Below are positions 1-5,725 of a DNA stretch of 15,522 bases, in pieces; the first letter of the stretch is position 1, and each line of letters opens with the position of its first letter. The notes beneath the pieces are model-generated. The model made no database searches and was not told the origin of the DNA. It worked only from the letters and a program-made list of their open reading frames with translations. The stretch is from Clostridiaceae bacterium. Lineage in GTDB: Bacteria; Bacillota; Clostridia; Saccharofermentanales; DTU023. Both the position numbers and the translations under genes were made by a program. The stretch covers positions 1 to 15,522 of the forward strand of contig JAAZMK010000014.1 in NCBI GenBank assembly GCA_012798865.1. Direction: 5' to 3'.

Positions 1-1
1 C

Positions 2-1108
2 ATCTACTTGACCGCACCGATTGAAAGCAAAGAAAATGAGCAGATCACGGCACACGTCATCCCGCTGACCCATCTTCCTTACAAAATGACGTTCCATTCA
101 ACCGCTGATGCCTTGACCGAGCACAACACTTACCTTGAACAACGCGACGCTTTCCTGCAACTACAAACATCCCTGACTAAGCGGATCGGAGAGCACATGA
201 AACGAACCGCAAGAAAGCGCGAACTTCACGCAACTGATGTAGCGGAAGGCAAAACGGCAGAACGGGACAAACTGAAAGGTGAGCTCATTCTTGCCTATAT
301 CTACATGATCCCAAGCGGAGCTCACGAGATCATTCTCGACAACTACTACGAGCCGGGTGAAAAAATATTGTGTGAACTCGACCCGACGCTCTCTCCCGCC
401 GACAATGCGGCACGCTATTTTCGGCGCGCCAAACGAAATGAACGGCGTCTCACGGTCGCTTCGAAACTATTGGAGCGCGATTTGGAAGAACTCTTATGGC
501 TTGATTCGCTCGCAGTCGCAGTCAAACGTGCCGAATCACACGACGATCTCCTTGCGATTGATCATGAATATAGCATAAAGACGACGCGCTCACCGAAAAC
601 AGCGCGCGATGCAGGACGTTCCGAGAATACCGGAAGTCCCGGAAAGCCTGCATCAAAGAGCCGACGTCGCGGCAAAGCGTATGTTGAAAGTCGACGCAAA
701 TCAAACAGTAGAAAAGCCGGCGACGCACCTTTCCCGCCTCGGTCGTTTATTTCGTCCGACGGTTTCGTCATTTTTGCCGGGCGCAACAATTTTCAGAATG
801 AGTCTTTATTGCGCAAAGCGAGAAAAGATGACTGGTGGTTCCATGTAAGGCACATGCCGGGTTCTCACGTCATCATTGCGACAGAAGGGAAAGATGTGCC
901 GGCTACGACATTTACGGAAGCTGCCGGTATCGCCGTTTGGTATTCGGGAGCCGGGAGAACGGGAGGACCGGCAGAAGTCGACTACTGTCGTGTGCGCGAT
1001 GTTAAAAAGCCATCCGGCGCGCTGCCCGGTCGCGTTATTTACAGTCAATACAGAACGATCTACGCGACTCCGCTTGATCCCGCTCACTTGCGCAAACAGC
1101 CAACGTGA
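2..1108 (+). CDS. rqcH: Ribosome quality control protein RqcH (NFACT family), 5' end cut by window edge
   Basis: This is the C-terminal part of an RqcH/FbpA-type NFACT protein. In Bacillota, RqcH binds the obstructed 50S subunit with a peptidyl-tRNA and recruits tRNA-Ala to add alanine tails that mark stalled peptides for degradation. The reading frame is open to the left edge, so the TTG at position 8 is not the start and roughly 200 N-terminal residues (the NFACT-N domain) lie outside. Counting from codon 8, residues 85-140 carry the middle-domain signature (KLKGEL, DNYYEPGE, LDPTLSPADNAARYF). About residues 140-185 form the second charged helical arm, followed by a basic Ser/Arg/Lys linker (189-246). 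The NFACT-R domain follows, with GRNNFQNE near 258, FHVRHMPGSHVII near 278-290 and KPSGALPGRVIYSQYRT near 334-350. The TGA stop directly abuts the stop of queH on the other strand. The family call is secure; only the missing N-terminus limits it. Confidence 0.93.
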   Translation: MYLTAPIESKENEQITAHVIPLTHLPYKMTFHSTADALTEHNTYLEQRDAFLQLQTSLTKRIGEHMKRTARKRELHATDVAEGKTAERDKLKGELILAYIYMIPSGAHEIILDNYYEPGEKILCELDPTLSPADNAARYFRRAKRNERRLTVASKLLERDLEELLWLDSLAVAVKRAESHDDLLAIDHEYSIKTTRSPKTARDAGRSENTGSPGKPASKSRRRGKAYVESRRKSNSRKAGDAPFPPRSFISSDGFVIFAGRNNFQNESLLRKARKDDWWFHVRHMPGSHVIIATEGKDVPATTFTEAAGIAVWYSGAGRTGGPAEVDYCRVRDVKKPSGALPGRVIYSQYRTIYATPLDPAHLRKQPT

Positions 1109-1726
1109 TCAGTTGTCAAAGCATACTCGGCAGCTCAAACATTCCGTCAACGCCAGCTGTTCGTGTTCACGTGCAATTTCTTCAAAGAAGGACGATGATT
1201 CAAGTGACACGACGCACCCGCAGTATTTCTGTCGGTACAGTCCGATCGCGCGCGCCATCGCTTGACCCTCGCGAAAACCGTCTCTCCAGTCATACGGAAT
1301 GAAAGAAATTCCGGCTTCTGTTGACAATTTAGTTCCGACTTCGAGAATCATCTCGCGCTTCTGGTACGGACTGACGAGCAACGTCGAGCTGACAGCGTCG
1401 AATCCGTTCGCCGCAGCTTCCCATACAACACGTACGAGGCGCGTTTCATAACAAAAACGACAGCGGTCATCGCCATCATTTTCACGTGCTCGCCACTCGG
1501 AGGAATAACTCCACTCATCGACAATCAATGGCACTCCATAATGCTCGGCAACTCGTTTCGCATTGTCAAAACGTCGTTTCCATTCGACGAGCGGATGAAT
1601 ATTCGGATTGTAAAAGAACAGCGTCACATCGACGCCGCCTTCAAGCAATTCTCTGACAGGAAACATCGCACATGGACCGCAACACACGTGGAGCAACAAT
1701 TTTTTGTATCCGATATTTTGACTCAA
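1109..1726 (-). CDS. queH: Epoxyqueuosine reductase QueH (DUF208 family)
   Basis: QueH catalyses the last step of queuosine biosynthesis, reducing epoxyqueuosine to queuosine in the anticodon of tRNAs with GUN anticodons; it is the non-homologous substitute for cobalamin-dependent QueG. The 205-residue protein has the family motifs: LLHVCCGPC (C15, C16, C19), the FYNPNIHP block (38-45), RCRFCYETR (C89, C92) and KYCGC (C169, C171). These cysteines are expected to carry the iron-sulfur centre and redox pair. The start is TTG; the first in-frame ATG lies beyond the CCGPC motif and would remove it. TTG overlaps the ruvB stop as TTGA, so translation is probably coupled to ruvB and no independent strong ribosome binding site is seen. 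The C-terminus ends in a further CxxCxxC cluster (C196, C199, C202), which I do not recall as a core motif. Neither queA nor tgt is in the window. Confidence 0.92.
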   Translation of the reverse strand: MSQNIGYKKLLLHVCCGPCAMFPVRELLEGGVDVTLFFYNPNIHPLVEWKRRFDNAKRVAEHYGVPLIVDEWSYSSEWRARENDGDDRCRFCYETRLVRVVWEAAANGFDAVSSTLLVSPYQKREMILEVGTKLSTEAGISFIPYDWRDGFREGQAMARAIGLYRQKYCGCVVSLESSSFFEEIAREHEQLALTECLSCRVCFDN

Positions 1727-2859
1727 GCTTCTTGATCGCCTTTCCTATCGCGGACTTCTCCGTCGAGAATGTCCTGCAGCGTCATCTGCCCCGTCGCGCC
1801 TATGCGGGCGTCGCGCTCGATATACGGGATACCGAGATGTTCAAATCCGCCTCGTGTCAAGATACGTCCGCGCGGCGTCTTTGCGATAAAACCGATCTGC
1901 ATCAAGTACGGTTCGTAAATATCTTCGATCGTCACGGGGTCCTCGCCCGTCGAAGCGGCGAGCGTATCGAGCCCTACGGGACCGCCGTCATACATCTCCG
2001 CCATGACGCGCATGATCAGACGGTCGTTTCCATCGAGCCCTATTGCATCAATCTCAAAAGCCGACAGACCCATCTCGCAAATTTCCCGATTAACGATGTT
2101 GTCGCCGTGTATCTGTGCGTAATCGCGCATACGTCGCAACAGCCGGATGGCGACGCGCGGCGTTCCGCGACAGCGCATCGACAACTCGCGCAACCCGTCT
2201 CCGTCGATGCCGACACCGAGCAGTGCAGCATAACGTTTCAAAATCTGCGCGATTTCTTCCGGCGTGTAGAGTTCCAAACGCTGAATCATGCCGAAACGAT
2301 CTCTAAGCGGCGATGTCAACAGTCCGGCACGAGTCGTCGCTCCGATCAGAGTAAACCGCGGCAGATCGAGGCGGATCGAACGGGCGGACGGACCTTTACC
2401 GATCATGATGTCGAGGGCGTAATCCTCCATCGCGGGGTAGAGAACTTCTTCAACCGTTCTATTTAAACGGTGAATCTCATCGATAAAGAGCACATCGCGC
2501 TCACCGAGATTCGTCAGTATCGCGGCGAGGTCACCCTGTCTCTCAATGGCGGGACCCGATGTAATGCGCATCTCAACGCCTAGCTCATTCGCGATAATAC
2601 CCGCCAGAGTCGTTTTTCCCAATCCCGGCGGACCGTATAGGAGAACGTGGTCAAGCGATTCACCGCGTGCATTTGCCGCTTCGATGGCGATACCCAGATT
2701 GGCTTTCACTCTTTCTTGCCCGAAATACTCACCCCAGCGCGCCGGACGCAATTGCGGCTCCTCCGAATCTTCGCGAAGCGCCTTTCTCGAAAGAACGCGC
2801 TCCTCATCGAAGTGATCGTCCATCTCATCGTGATCCATCAAGCTCTCAAACTCGTACAT
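1723..2859 (-). CDS. ruvB: Holliday junction branch migration ATPase RuvB
   Basis: RuvB is the AAA+ hexameric motor that, loaded by RuvA, drives branch migration of Holliday junctions. The 378-residue protein shows Walker A GPPGLGKTT (76-84), Walker B FIDEIH (125-130), the sensor segment ATTRAG (174-179) with the arginine-finger motif RDRFG (186-190), and the C-terminal winged helix with EPYLMQIGF and TPRGR. The start is placed at ATG 2859 because GGGAG (2865-2869) lies five bases upstream. Two upstream in-frame ATGs (2877, 2871) would add six residues but lack a good ribosome binding site. The protein is longer than the usual ~335 residues, with an acidic N-terminal extension of about 18-20 residues and a charged C-terminal tail of about 30. 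It lies downstream of ruvA, separated by about 115 bases that contain an intrinsic terminator. Its stop overlaps the start of queH. Confidence 0.97.
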   Translation of the reverse strand: MYEFESLMDHDEMDDHFDEERVLSRKALREDSEEPQLRPARWGEYFGQERVKANLGIAIEAANARGESLDHVLLYGPPGLGKTTLAGIIANELGVEMRITSGPAIERQGDLAAILTNLGERDVLFIDEIHRLNRTVEEVLYPAMEDYALDIMIGKGPSARSIRLDLPRFTLIGATTRAGLLTSPLRDRFGMIQRLELYTPEEIAQILKRYAALLGVGIDGDGLRELSMRCRGTPRVAIRLLRRMRDYAQIHGDNIVNREICEMGLSAFEIDAIGLDGNDRLIMRVMAEMYDGGPVGLDTLAASTGEDPVTIEDIYEPYLMQIGFIAKTPRGRILTRGGFEHLGIPYIERDARIGATGQMTLQDILDGEVRDRKGDQEA

Positions 2860-2864
2860 GGCAT

Positions 2865-2869
2865 CTCCC
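2865..2869 (-). promoter_or_regulatory. Ribosome binding site deciding the ruvB start
   Basis: GGGAG on the minus strand, five bases before the ATG at 2859. This supports the third of three closely spaced in-frame ATGs as the ruvB start. Confidence 0.6.
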
Positions 2870-2895
2870 ATCCTCATCTATCCACACCATGTTAT

Positions 2896-2938
2896 CAGAA
2901 AAAAAGAGGCGCTGTCTGTGACATAAGCACCTCTTTTT
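2896..2938 (-). terminator. Intrinsic terminator between ruvA and ruvB
   Basis: Read on the minus strand, a 13-base arm (2938-2926) pairs with 2913-2901 around a 12-base loop. The core AGAGGUGCU pairs with AGCGCCUCU, including one G-U wobble, and a run of seven Us follows (2905-2899, partly in the stem). On the plus strand the same site has a C-A mismatch, so the minus direction fits better. It lies about 35 bases after the ruvA stop and about 40 bases before the ruvB start. It should end, or attenuate, LCP-ruvC-ruvA transcripts before ruvB. I found no convincing promoter between it and ruvB, so partial read-through is likely. Confidence 0.8.
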
Positions 2939-2974
2939 CATTCGTTGACGGAAAGTATAGGCTCGTCGTTCGAA

Positions 2975-3586
2975 TTATAGAATGGCGAGCTGACCTAGCG
3001 CTCTCCTAAGAAGTGTTTCCACTGTATCTTCCTCGCAAGGATTGGCTCGTTTAACGGCATCGCGCGCTTCCGATGAGCTATAGCCGAGCACAAGAAGTGC
3101 GGCAATCACTTCGCTCACCTCATGATCGCCCGCACCCTGTGCGTGAATAGTTTTCGCAGCGAATTCGGGAATGGCGATGGCAGATTTCTTCAACTTATCG
3201 GTCAATTCAAGAACCATGCGCGCGGCGCCTTTCTTCCCTATCCCCTTGACCTGTGTCAGTTTATCAATGTCATTCTGAAGTATTGCGAGCGCAAACGCAT
3301 CGGGCGTCAATGTGTCAACGACTTGCAACGCAAGGCGCGGACCGACGCCGCTCACCGTCTGAAGAAGCTCGAAGAGGTTTTTCTGGTCTTCTGTCGTAAA
3401 ACCGAAAAGACCTATTTCGTTTTCACGGACGTGAAGGTACGCATAAAGCTTTACGGTCTCCCCCACGGGCGGCAAGGATGCGATAGCGCTTGGCGCGACA
3501 TCGAGCAGATAACCGATTCCGCCTTGTTCAAGAATAACGTGTTCTTCAGTTTTTCTGACTAGGCGACCTTGTATGCTGGCAATCAT
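2975..3586 (-). CDS. ruvA: Holliday junction DNA-binding protein RuvA
   Basis: RuvA is the tetrameric junction-binding protein that loads RuvB and holds the Holliday junction in an open square form. The 203-residue product begins MIASIQGRLV, the usual family N-terminus. It has the OB-fold domain I (about 1-63), two helix-hairpin-helix motifs, SGVGPRLAL (79-87) and KGIGKKGAARM (114-124), a flexible linker (about 134-155) and the RuvB-contacting domain III (156-200). The start at 3586 is preferred over the ATG two codons upstream (3592): AAGGAG (3596-3601) lies nine bases before it, against only three for the upstream ATG, and the family consensus starts with MI. The gene follows ruvC by 54 bases, a gap that holds a small hairpin. 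Confidence 0.97.
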   Translation of the reverse strand: MIASIQGRLVRKTEEHVILEQGGIGYLLDVAPSAIASLPPVGETVKLYAYLHVRENEIGLFGFTTEDQKNLFELLQTVSGVGPRLALQVVDTLTPDAFALAILQNDIDKLTQVKGIGKKGAARMVLELTDKLKKSAIAIPEFAAKTIHAQGAGDHEVSEVIAALLVLGYSSSEARDAVKRANPCEEDTVETLLRRALGQLAIL

Positions 3587-3612
3587 GTGCATATTCTCCT
3601 TTTAACGAGGCA

Positions 3613-3628
3613 GTGGAACACCTTCCAC
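3613..3628 (-). repeat. Small inverted repeat in the ruvC-ruvA gap
   Basis: A perfect 6-4-6 inverted repeat (GTGGAA, four-base loop, TTCCAC) lies in the 54-base ruvC-ruvA intercistronic region. No U run follows, so it is not an intrinsic terminator. It could stabilise or process the ruvCA transcript, or be chance. Confidence 0.35.
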
Positions 3629-3640
3629 ATGTGAGCATCA

Positions 3641-4147
3641 CTATTTTTGGTATCCACCTACAGCGAGCGCGCTGTCTCTGTTGCCTGAATGCGCATGACA
3701 AATGGCGACGGCAAGCGCGTCCGCGACGTCATCGGGATTAGGCTTCTCCTCAAGATTCAGTAAGATGCGAACCATCTCCTGGACTTGTTGTTTTTCCGCT
3801 CGACCGTACCCCGTAACAGCAACTTTCACTTGCATCGGCGTGTATTCGTAGACGGGAAGATTGGCGGAAGCAGCCGTGACGACGGCTACACCGCGAGCCT
3901 GCGCCGTTCCGAGCGCCGTTGTCGTGTTGCGACTGAAAAAAAGTTCCTCGATTGCAACACAGTTGGGCTTGTAGATGTCAACAAGTTCACTCAAAGCCTG
4001 CTGAATGGCGAGAAGGCGCTCTGGAAACGGTGTCTCGGCACTCGTTCTGACAACGCCGTAATCGAGCACCTTGAAGCGATTATTTTTGTAACGGAGTACG
4101 CCATAACCTGTGATGGCGTAGCCGGGATCGATGCCTAAGATAACCAA
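3641..4147 (-). CDS. ruvC: Holliday junction resolvase RuvC
   Basis: RuvC is the dimeric, metal-dependent endonuclease that nicks Holliday junctions symmetrically after RuvAB migration. The 168-residue product has the complete RNase H-like catalytic set: D7 in ILGIDPG, E67 in VAIEELFF, and D140 and D143 in PDDVADALA. Its length is typical. The start is TTG at 4147, six bases after a strong GGAGG (4154-4158); no ATG could serve without losing catalytic D7. The gene lies 50 bases downstream of the LCP gene, in the same direction, and ahead of ruvA. Having ruvC directly before ruvA and ruvB is common, and implies joint expression of the resolvasome, modified here by the terminator after ruvA. 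Confidence 0.97.
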   Translation of the reverse strand: MVILGIDPGYAITGYGVLRYKNNRFKVLDYGVVRTSAETPFPERLLAIQQALSELVDIYKPNCVAIEELFFSRNTTTALGTAQARGVAVVTAASANLPVYEYTPMQVKVAVTGYGRAEKQQVQEMVRILLNLEEKPNPDDVADALAVAICHAHSGNRDSALAVGGYQK

Positions 4148-4153
4148 TGCTAA

Positions 4154-4158
4154 CCTCC
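4154..4158 (-). promoter_or_regulatory. Ribosome binding site fixing the TTG start of ruvC
   Basis: GGAGG on the minus strand, six bases before TTG at 4147. Together with the family N-terminus (catalytic Asp at residue 7), it makes TTG the only sensible start. Confidence 0.75.
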
Positions 4159-4197
4159 CGTCACATCGGACGCCATGAGGTGAAAACTTGTCACATC

Positions 4198-5199
4198 TCA
4201 GCTCTCCATAAAAGTGTGGAGAGTATCAATATTCTTCGTCCAATCGATATCGTACATCTCCATACCGCGTATAATCACCAGCGCGCCATACTTCTCCAAT
4301 GGCAACATCAACTGGTCAATTTCGTAGTTACGATAGGAAACGAAATCAACGATCAAACCCATAAATTCCATGTCGGTGAGATTTGTCGTCACATAGGGCA
4401 TGAGCGCTTCAGCCGTGGAGCCCATGCGCTTGGGATTACTGGCGGCAAACTTTTTGAAAAGCGCCATAATGACATTTCGCTGTCGCCCCATCCGTTTGAA
4501 GTCGGAATCAAGCTTGCGAATTCTGGCATAGGCGAGGGCAGTTTCGCCGTCGAGCAACTGAGTTCCCGCTTTTAGCGATTTGCCCAACTGACGGTTCAGA
4601 AATTTTGCTTCGGCGGCGGTCAGGTTAATTGAAACACCGCCTACCTCGTCGATCGCTCCTTTAAAACCGCTAAAATCGGTTGCGACGTACCGCGAAACGT
4701 CGATACGGAAATTTCGTTGGATCGTCTTCATCAGAAGTCTTGGACCGCCCCACGTGTGTGCGGCATTCAACATATACTTTGAAGACCAATACCTCTTATA
4801 CTGCGGATCGGGATCATCCGGGATGCTGACGTAAATCGCCCGTGAAAACGATGTCAAGTGGATTTTTTTGGTTTTCGTATTGATCGTCACCAAAATCATG
4901 GCATCGGATCGCCCATGTTTATCGGGATCTCTCGTATCGGAGCCGATAATGAGAATGTTTTCAACATACTTGTCGCTCTTGACAGGGATCTTCATGCCGG
5001 CACTCATGTTATCCGGTACGTCAAGTCGCTCGAGATTCGTTTCAATGGGTATCTCGCCTGTGTCCTCGTAGTTGCGCAATCCAATTACAAAATATAGATA
5101 TCCGAAAACGAATACCATAACCGCCAAAATACTGCCAACAAGAAAGCCGGCAATGGCAACGGCATAATTCTTTTTTCGCATTACTTTCGTATTCATCAT
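4198..5199 (-). CDS. LCP (LytR-CpsA-Psr) family cell-wall glycopolymer ligase
   Basis: LCP enzymes sit on the outer face of the membrane and transfer teichoic acids or other glycopolymers from lipid carriers to peptidoglycan. The 333-residue product has a short basic N-terminus, one membrane helix (about 11-40) and an extracellular LCP core (about 81-252). Core motifs are NILIIGSDTR (81-90), GRSDAMILVTIN (96-107), a central GGP-LLMKTI block, a VATDFSGFKGAIDEVGGV block, and LDGETALAYARIR (216-228) followed by MGRQR (237-241). The usual Arg-Asp pair after the SF or SIP segment reads R120-A121 here. The start is the first of two adjacent ATGs. A TTG at 5214 lies upstream of the -10 box, and an ATG at 5181 is a further option. 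No ribosome binding site precedes any of them. The acceptor polymer cannot be told from sequence. It lies upstream of ruvC, 50 bases apart. Confidence 0.92.
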   Translation of the reverse strand: MMNTKVMRKKNYAVAIAGFLVGSILAVMVFVFGYLYFVIGLRNYEDTGEIPIETNLERLDVPDNMSAGMKIPVKSDKYVENILIIGSDTRDPDKHGRSDAMILVTINTKTKKIHLTSFSRAIYVSIPDDPDPQYKRYWSSKYMLNAAHTWGGPRLLMKTIQRNFRIDVSRYVATDFSGFKGAIDEVGGVSINLTAAEAKFLNRQLGKSLKAGTQLLDGETALAYARIRKLDSDFKRMGRQRNVIMALFKKFAASNPKRMGSTAEALMPYVTTNLTDMEFMGLIVDFVSYRNYEIDQLMLPLEKYGALVIIRGMEMYDIDWTKNIDTLHTFMES

Positions 5200-5202
5200 G
5201 CT

Positions 5203-5208
5203 ATTATA
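5203..5208 (-). promoter_or_regulatory. Perfect -10 box (TATAAT) immediately before the LCP gene
   Basis: TATAAT on the minus strand ends only three bases before the ATG-ATG pair of the LCP gene. No good -35 is seen at 16-18 bases: the region holds the rpsT terminator arm, about TGCCGT. With normal spacing, transcription would start at about the second ATG, giving a leaderless mRNA. Confidence 0.5.
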
Positions 5209-5219
5209 TCGCAATCACC

Positions 5220-5244
5220 CAAAAAACGGCAGATTAGCTGCCGT
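5220..5244 (-). terminator. Intrinsic terminator of rpsT
   Basis: On the minus strand, ACGGCAG (5244-5238) and CTGCCGT (5232-5226) form a seven-base stem around a five-base loop, followed directly by five more Us. It lies about 32 bases after the rpsT stop and separates rpsT from the LCP gene. Confidence 0.9.
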
Positions 5245-5276
5245 TCGGGAAACTAGATACTGAGAAGCTTAATAAC

Positions 5277-5537
5277 TTAGGCTTCCAGTTGTTTAACTCG
5301 TGCAATACGCGATTTGCGGCGCGCGGCAGTATTCTTGGAGATGATGCCGTGAGCGCTTGCCCGGTCAAGTGCTGCCTGTGCGTCGCGTTCAAGCTGTTCG
5401 GCCTCTGGCAACCCCTGCTCTTTCGCAACAATCGCTTTCTTGACGAGCGTACGAATCTCGCTCTTACGGCTCTTGTTGACGCGCGTTTTAGCCTCGTCCG
5501 AACGCACTCTTTTAATCGATGATCTGATATTTGGCAC
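5277..5537 (-). CDS. rpsT: 30S ribosomal protein S20
   Basis: S20 is a small basic primary-binding protein of the 30S body that helps fold the 5' domain of 16S rRNA. The 86-residue product starts (M/V)PNIRSSIKRVRSDE, ends in ISKNTAARRKSRIARVKQLEA, and is rich in Lys and Arg throughout, all typical. An open frame continues 36 codons further upstream, but the family N-terminus and AGGAGG (5546-5551) eight bases before GTG 5537 fix the start. It is a single-gene unit with its own promoter and terminator, divergent from the RNase J gene. A non-ATG start on S20 is known from other bacteria such as E. coli (UUG), where it is tied to autoregulation; whether that holds here is inference. Confidence 0.95.
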   Translation of the reverse strand: MPNIRSSIKRVRSDEAKTRVNKSRKSEIRTLVKKAIVAKEQGLPEAEQLERDAQAALDRASAHGIISKNTAARRKSRIARVKQLEA

Positions 5538-5545
5538 GTGTTTTT

Positions 5546-5551
5546 CCTCCT
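5546..5551 (-). promoter_or_regulatory. Strong ribosome binding site before the GTG start of rpsT
   Basis: AGGAGG on the minus strand, eight bases before GTG. It excludes the longer upstream open frame as the start. Confidence 0.8.
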
Positions 5552-5574
5552 GTGCTTCTACGTGAACAGCACGT

Positions 5575-5603
5575 ATTCTAACACGAGAGACATTTTGACG
5601 CAA
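5575..5603 (-). promoter_or_regulatory. Promoter of rpsT
   Basis: On the minus strand, TTGCGT (5603-5598) and TAGAAT (5580-5575) are separated by 17 bases. A TG one base before the -10 makes it an extended -10 promoter. Transcription would start near 5568, giving a leader of about 30 bases with AGGAGG at its end. A perfect inverted repeat (5600-5615) overlaps the -35. Confidence 0.7.
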
Positions 5604-5615
5604 GCAATGGCTTGC
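5600..5615. repeat. Inverted repeat overlapping the rpsT -35 box
   Basis: A perfect 6-4-6 palindrome (GCAAGC, AATG, GCTTGC) in the divergent rpsT / RNase J intergenic region, overlapping the -35 of rpsT. It could be an operator or a chance hairpin; no tract of Us follows on either strand. Confidence 0.35.
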
Positions 5616-5643
5616 TCGTGATAAGATAAGTTTCGGAAGACAC

Positions 5644-5680
5644 ATGACATTCGACTGTAGTCCGAATTAAAACATATATA
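5644..5680 (+). promoter_or_regulatory. Probable promoter region of the RNase J gene
   Basis: Rightward promoter-like elements lie 45-80 bases before the RNase J ATG. Candidate -35 elements are ATGACA (5644-5649) and TTCGAC (5650-5655), with AT-rich -10 candidates (CATATA 5673-5678, 17 bases after the second -35, or TATATA 5675-5680). No pair is a clean match, so the exact site is uncertain. Confidence 0.35.
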
Positions 5681-5725
5681 TTTCCAACGGATAAGGATGA
5701 TTTATTACATACATAGGAGAACCAT

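Noticed and set aside
8..10. TTG as start of a 366-residue protein.
   Set aside because: The frame is open to the window edge and the NFACT-N domain is missing, so the gene begins outside.
1672..2466. Open frame of 264 codons on the plus strand across ruvB.
   Set aside because: It is antisense to the well-conserved RuvB AAA+ domain, has no ribosome binding site and no recognisable protein motif.
2945..2985. Plus-strand promoter-like TTGACG followed by TATAGA.
   Set aside because: Spacing is about 25 bases and no rightward gene follows; it lies at the end of ruvA.
5538..5645. A 36-codon N-terminal extension of rpsT.
   Set aside because: It contains the promoter and the AGGAGG of rpsT. S20 proteins begin at (M)PNI.
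5697..5725. Short upstream open frame (ATG at 5698) overlapping the RNase J start.
   Set aside because: AAGG is too close to its ATG, the frame is out of phase with the RNase J gene, and nothing supports translation.
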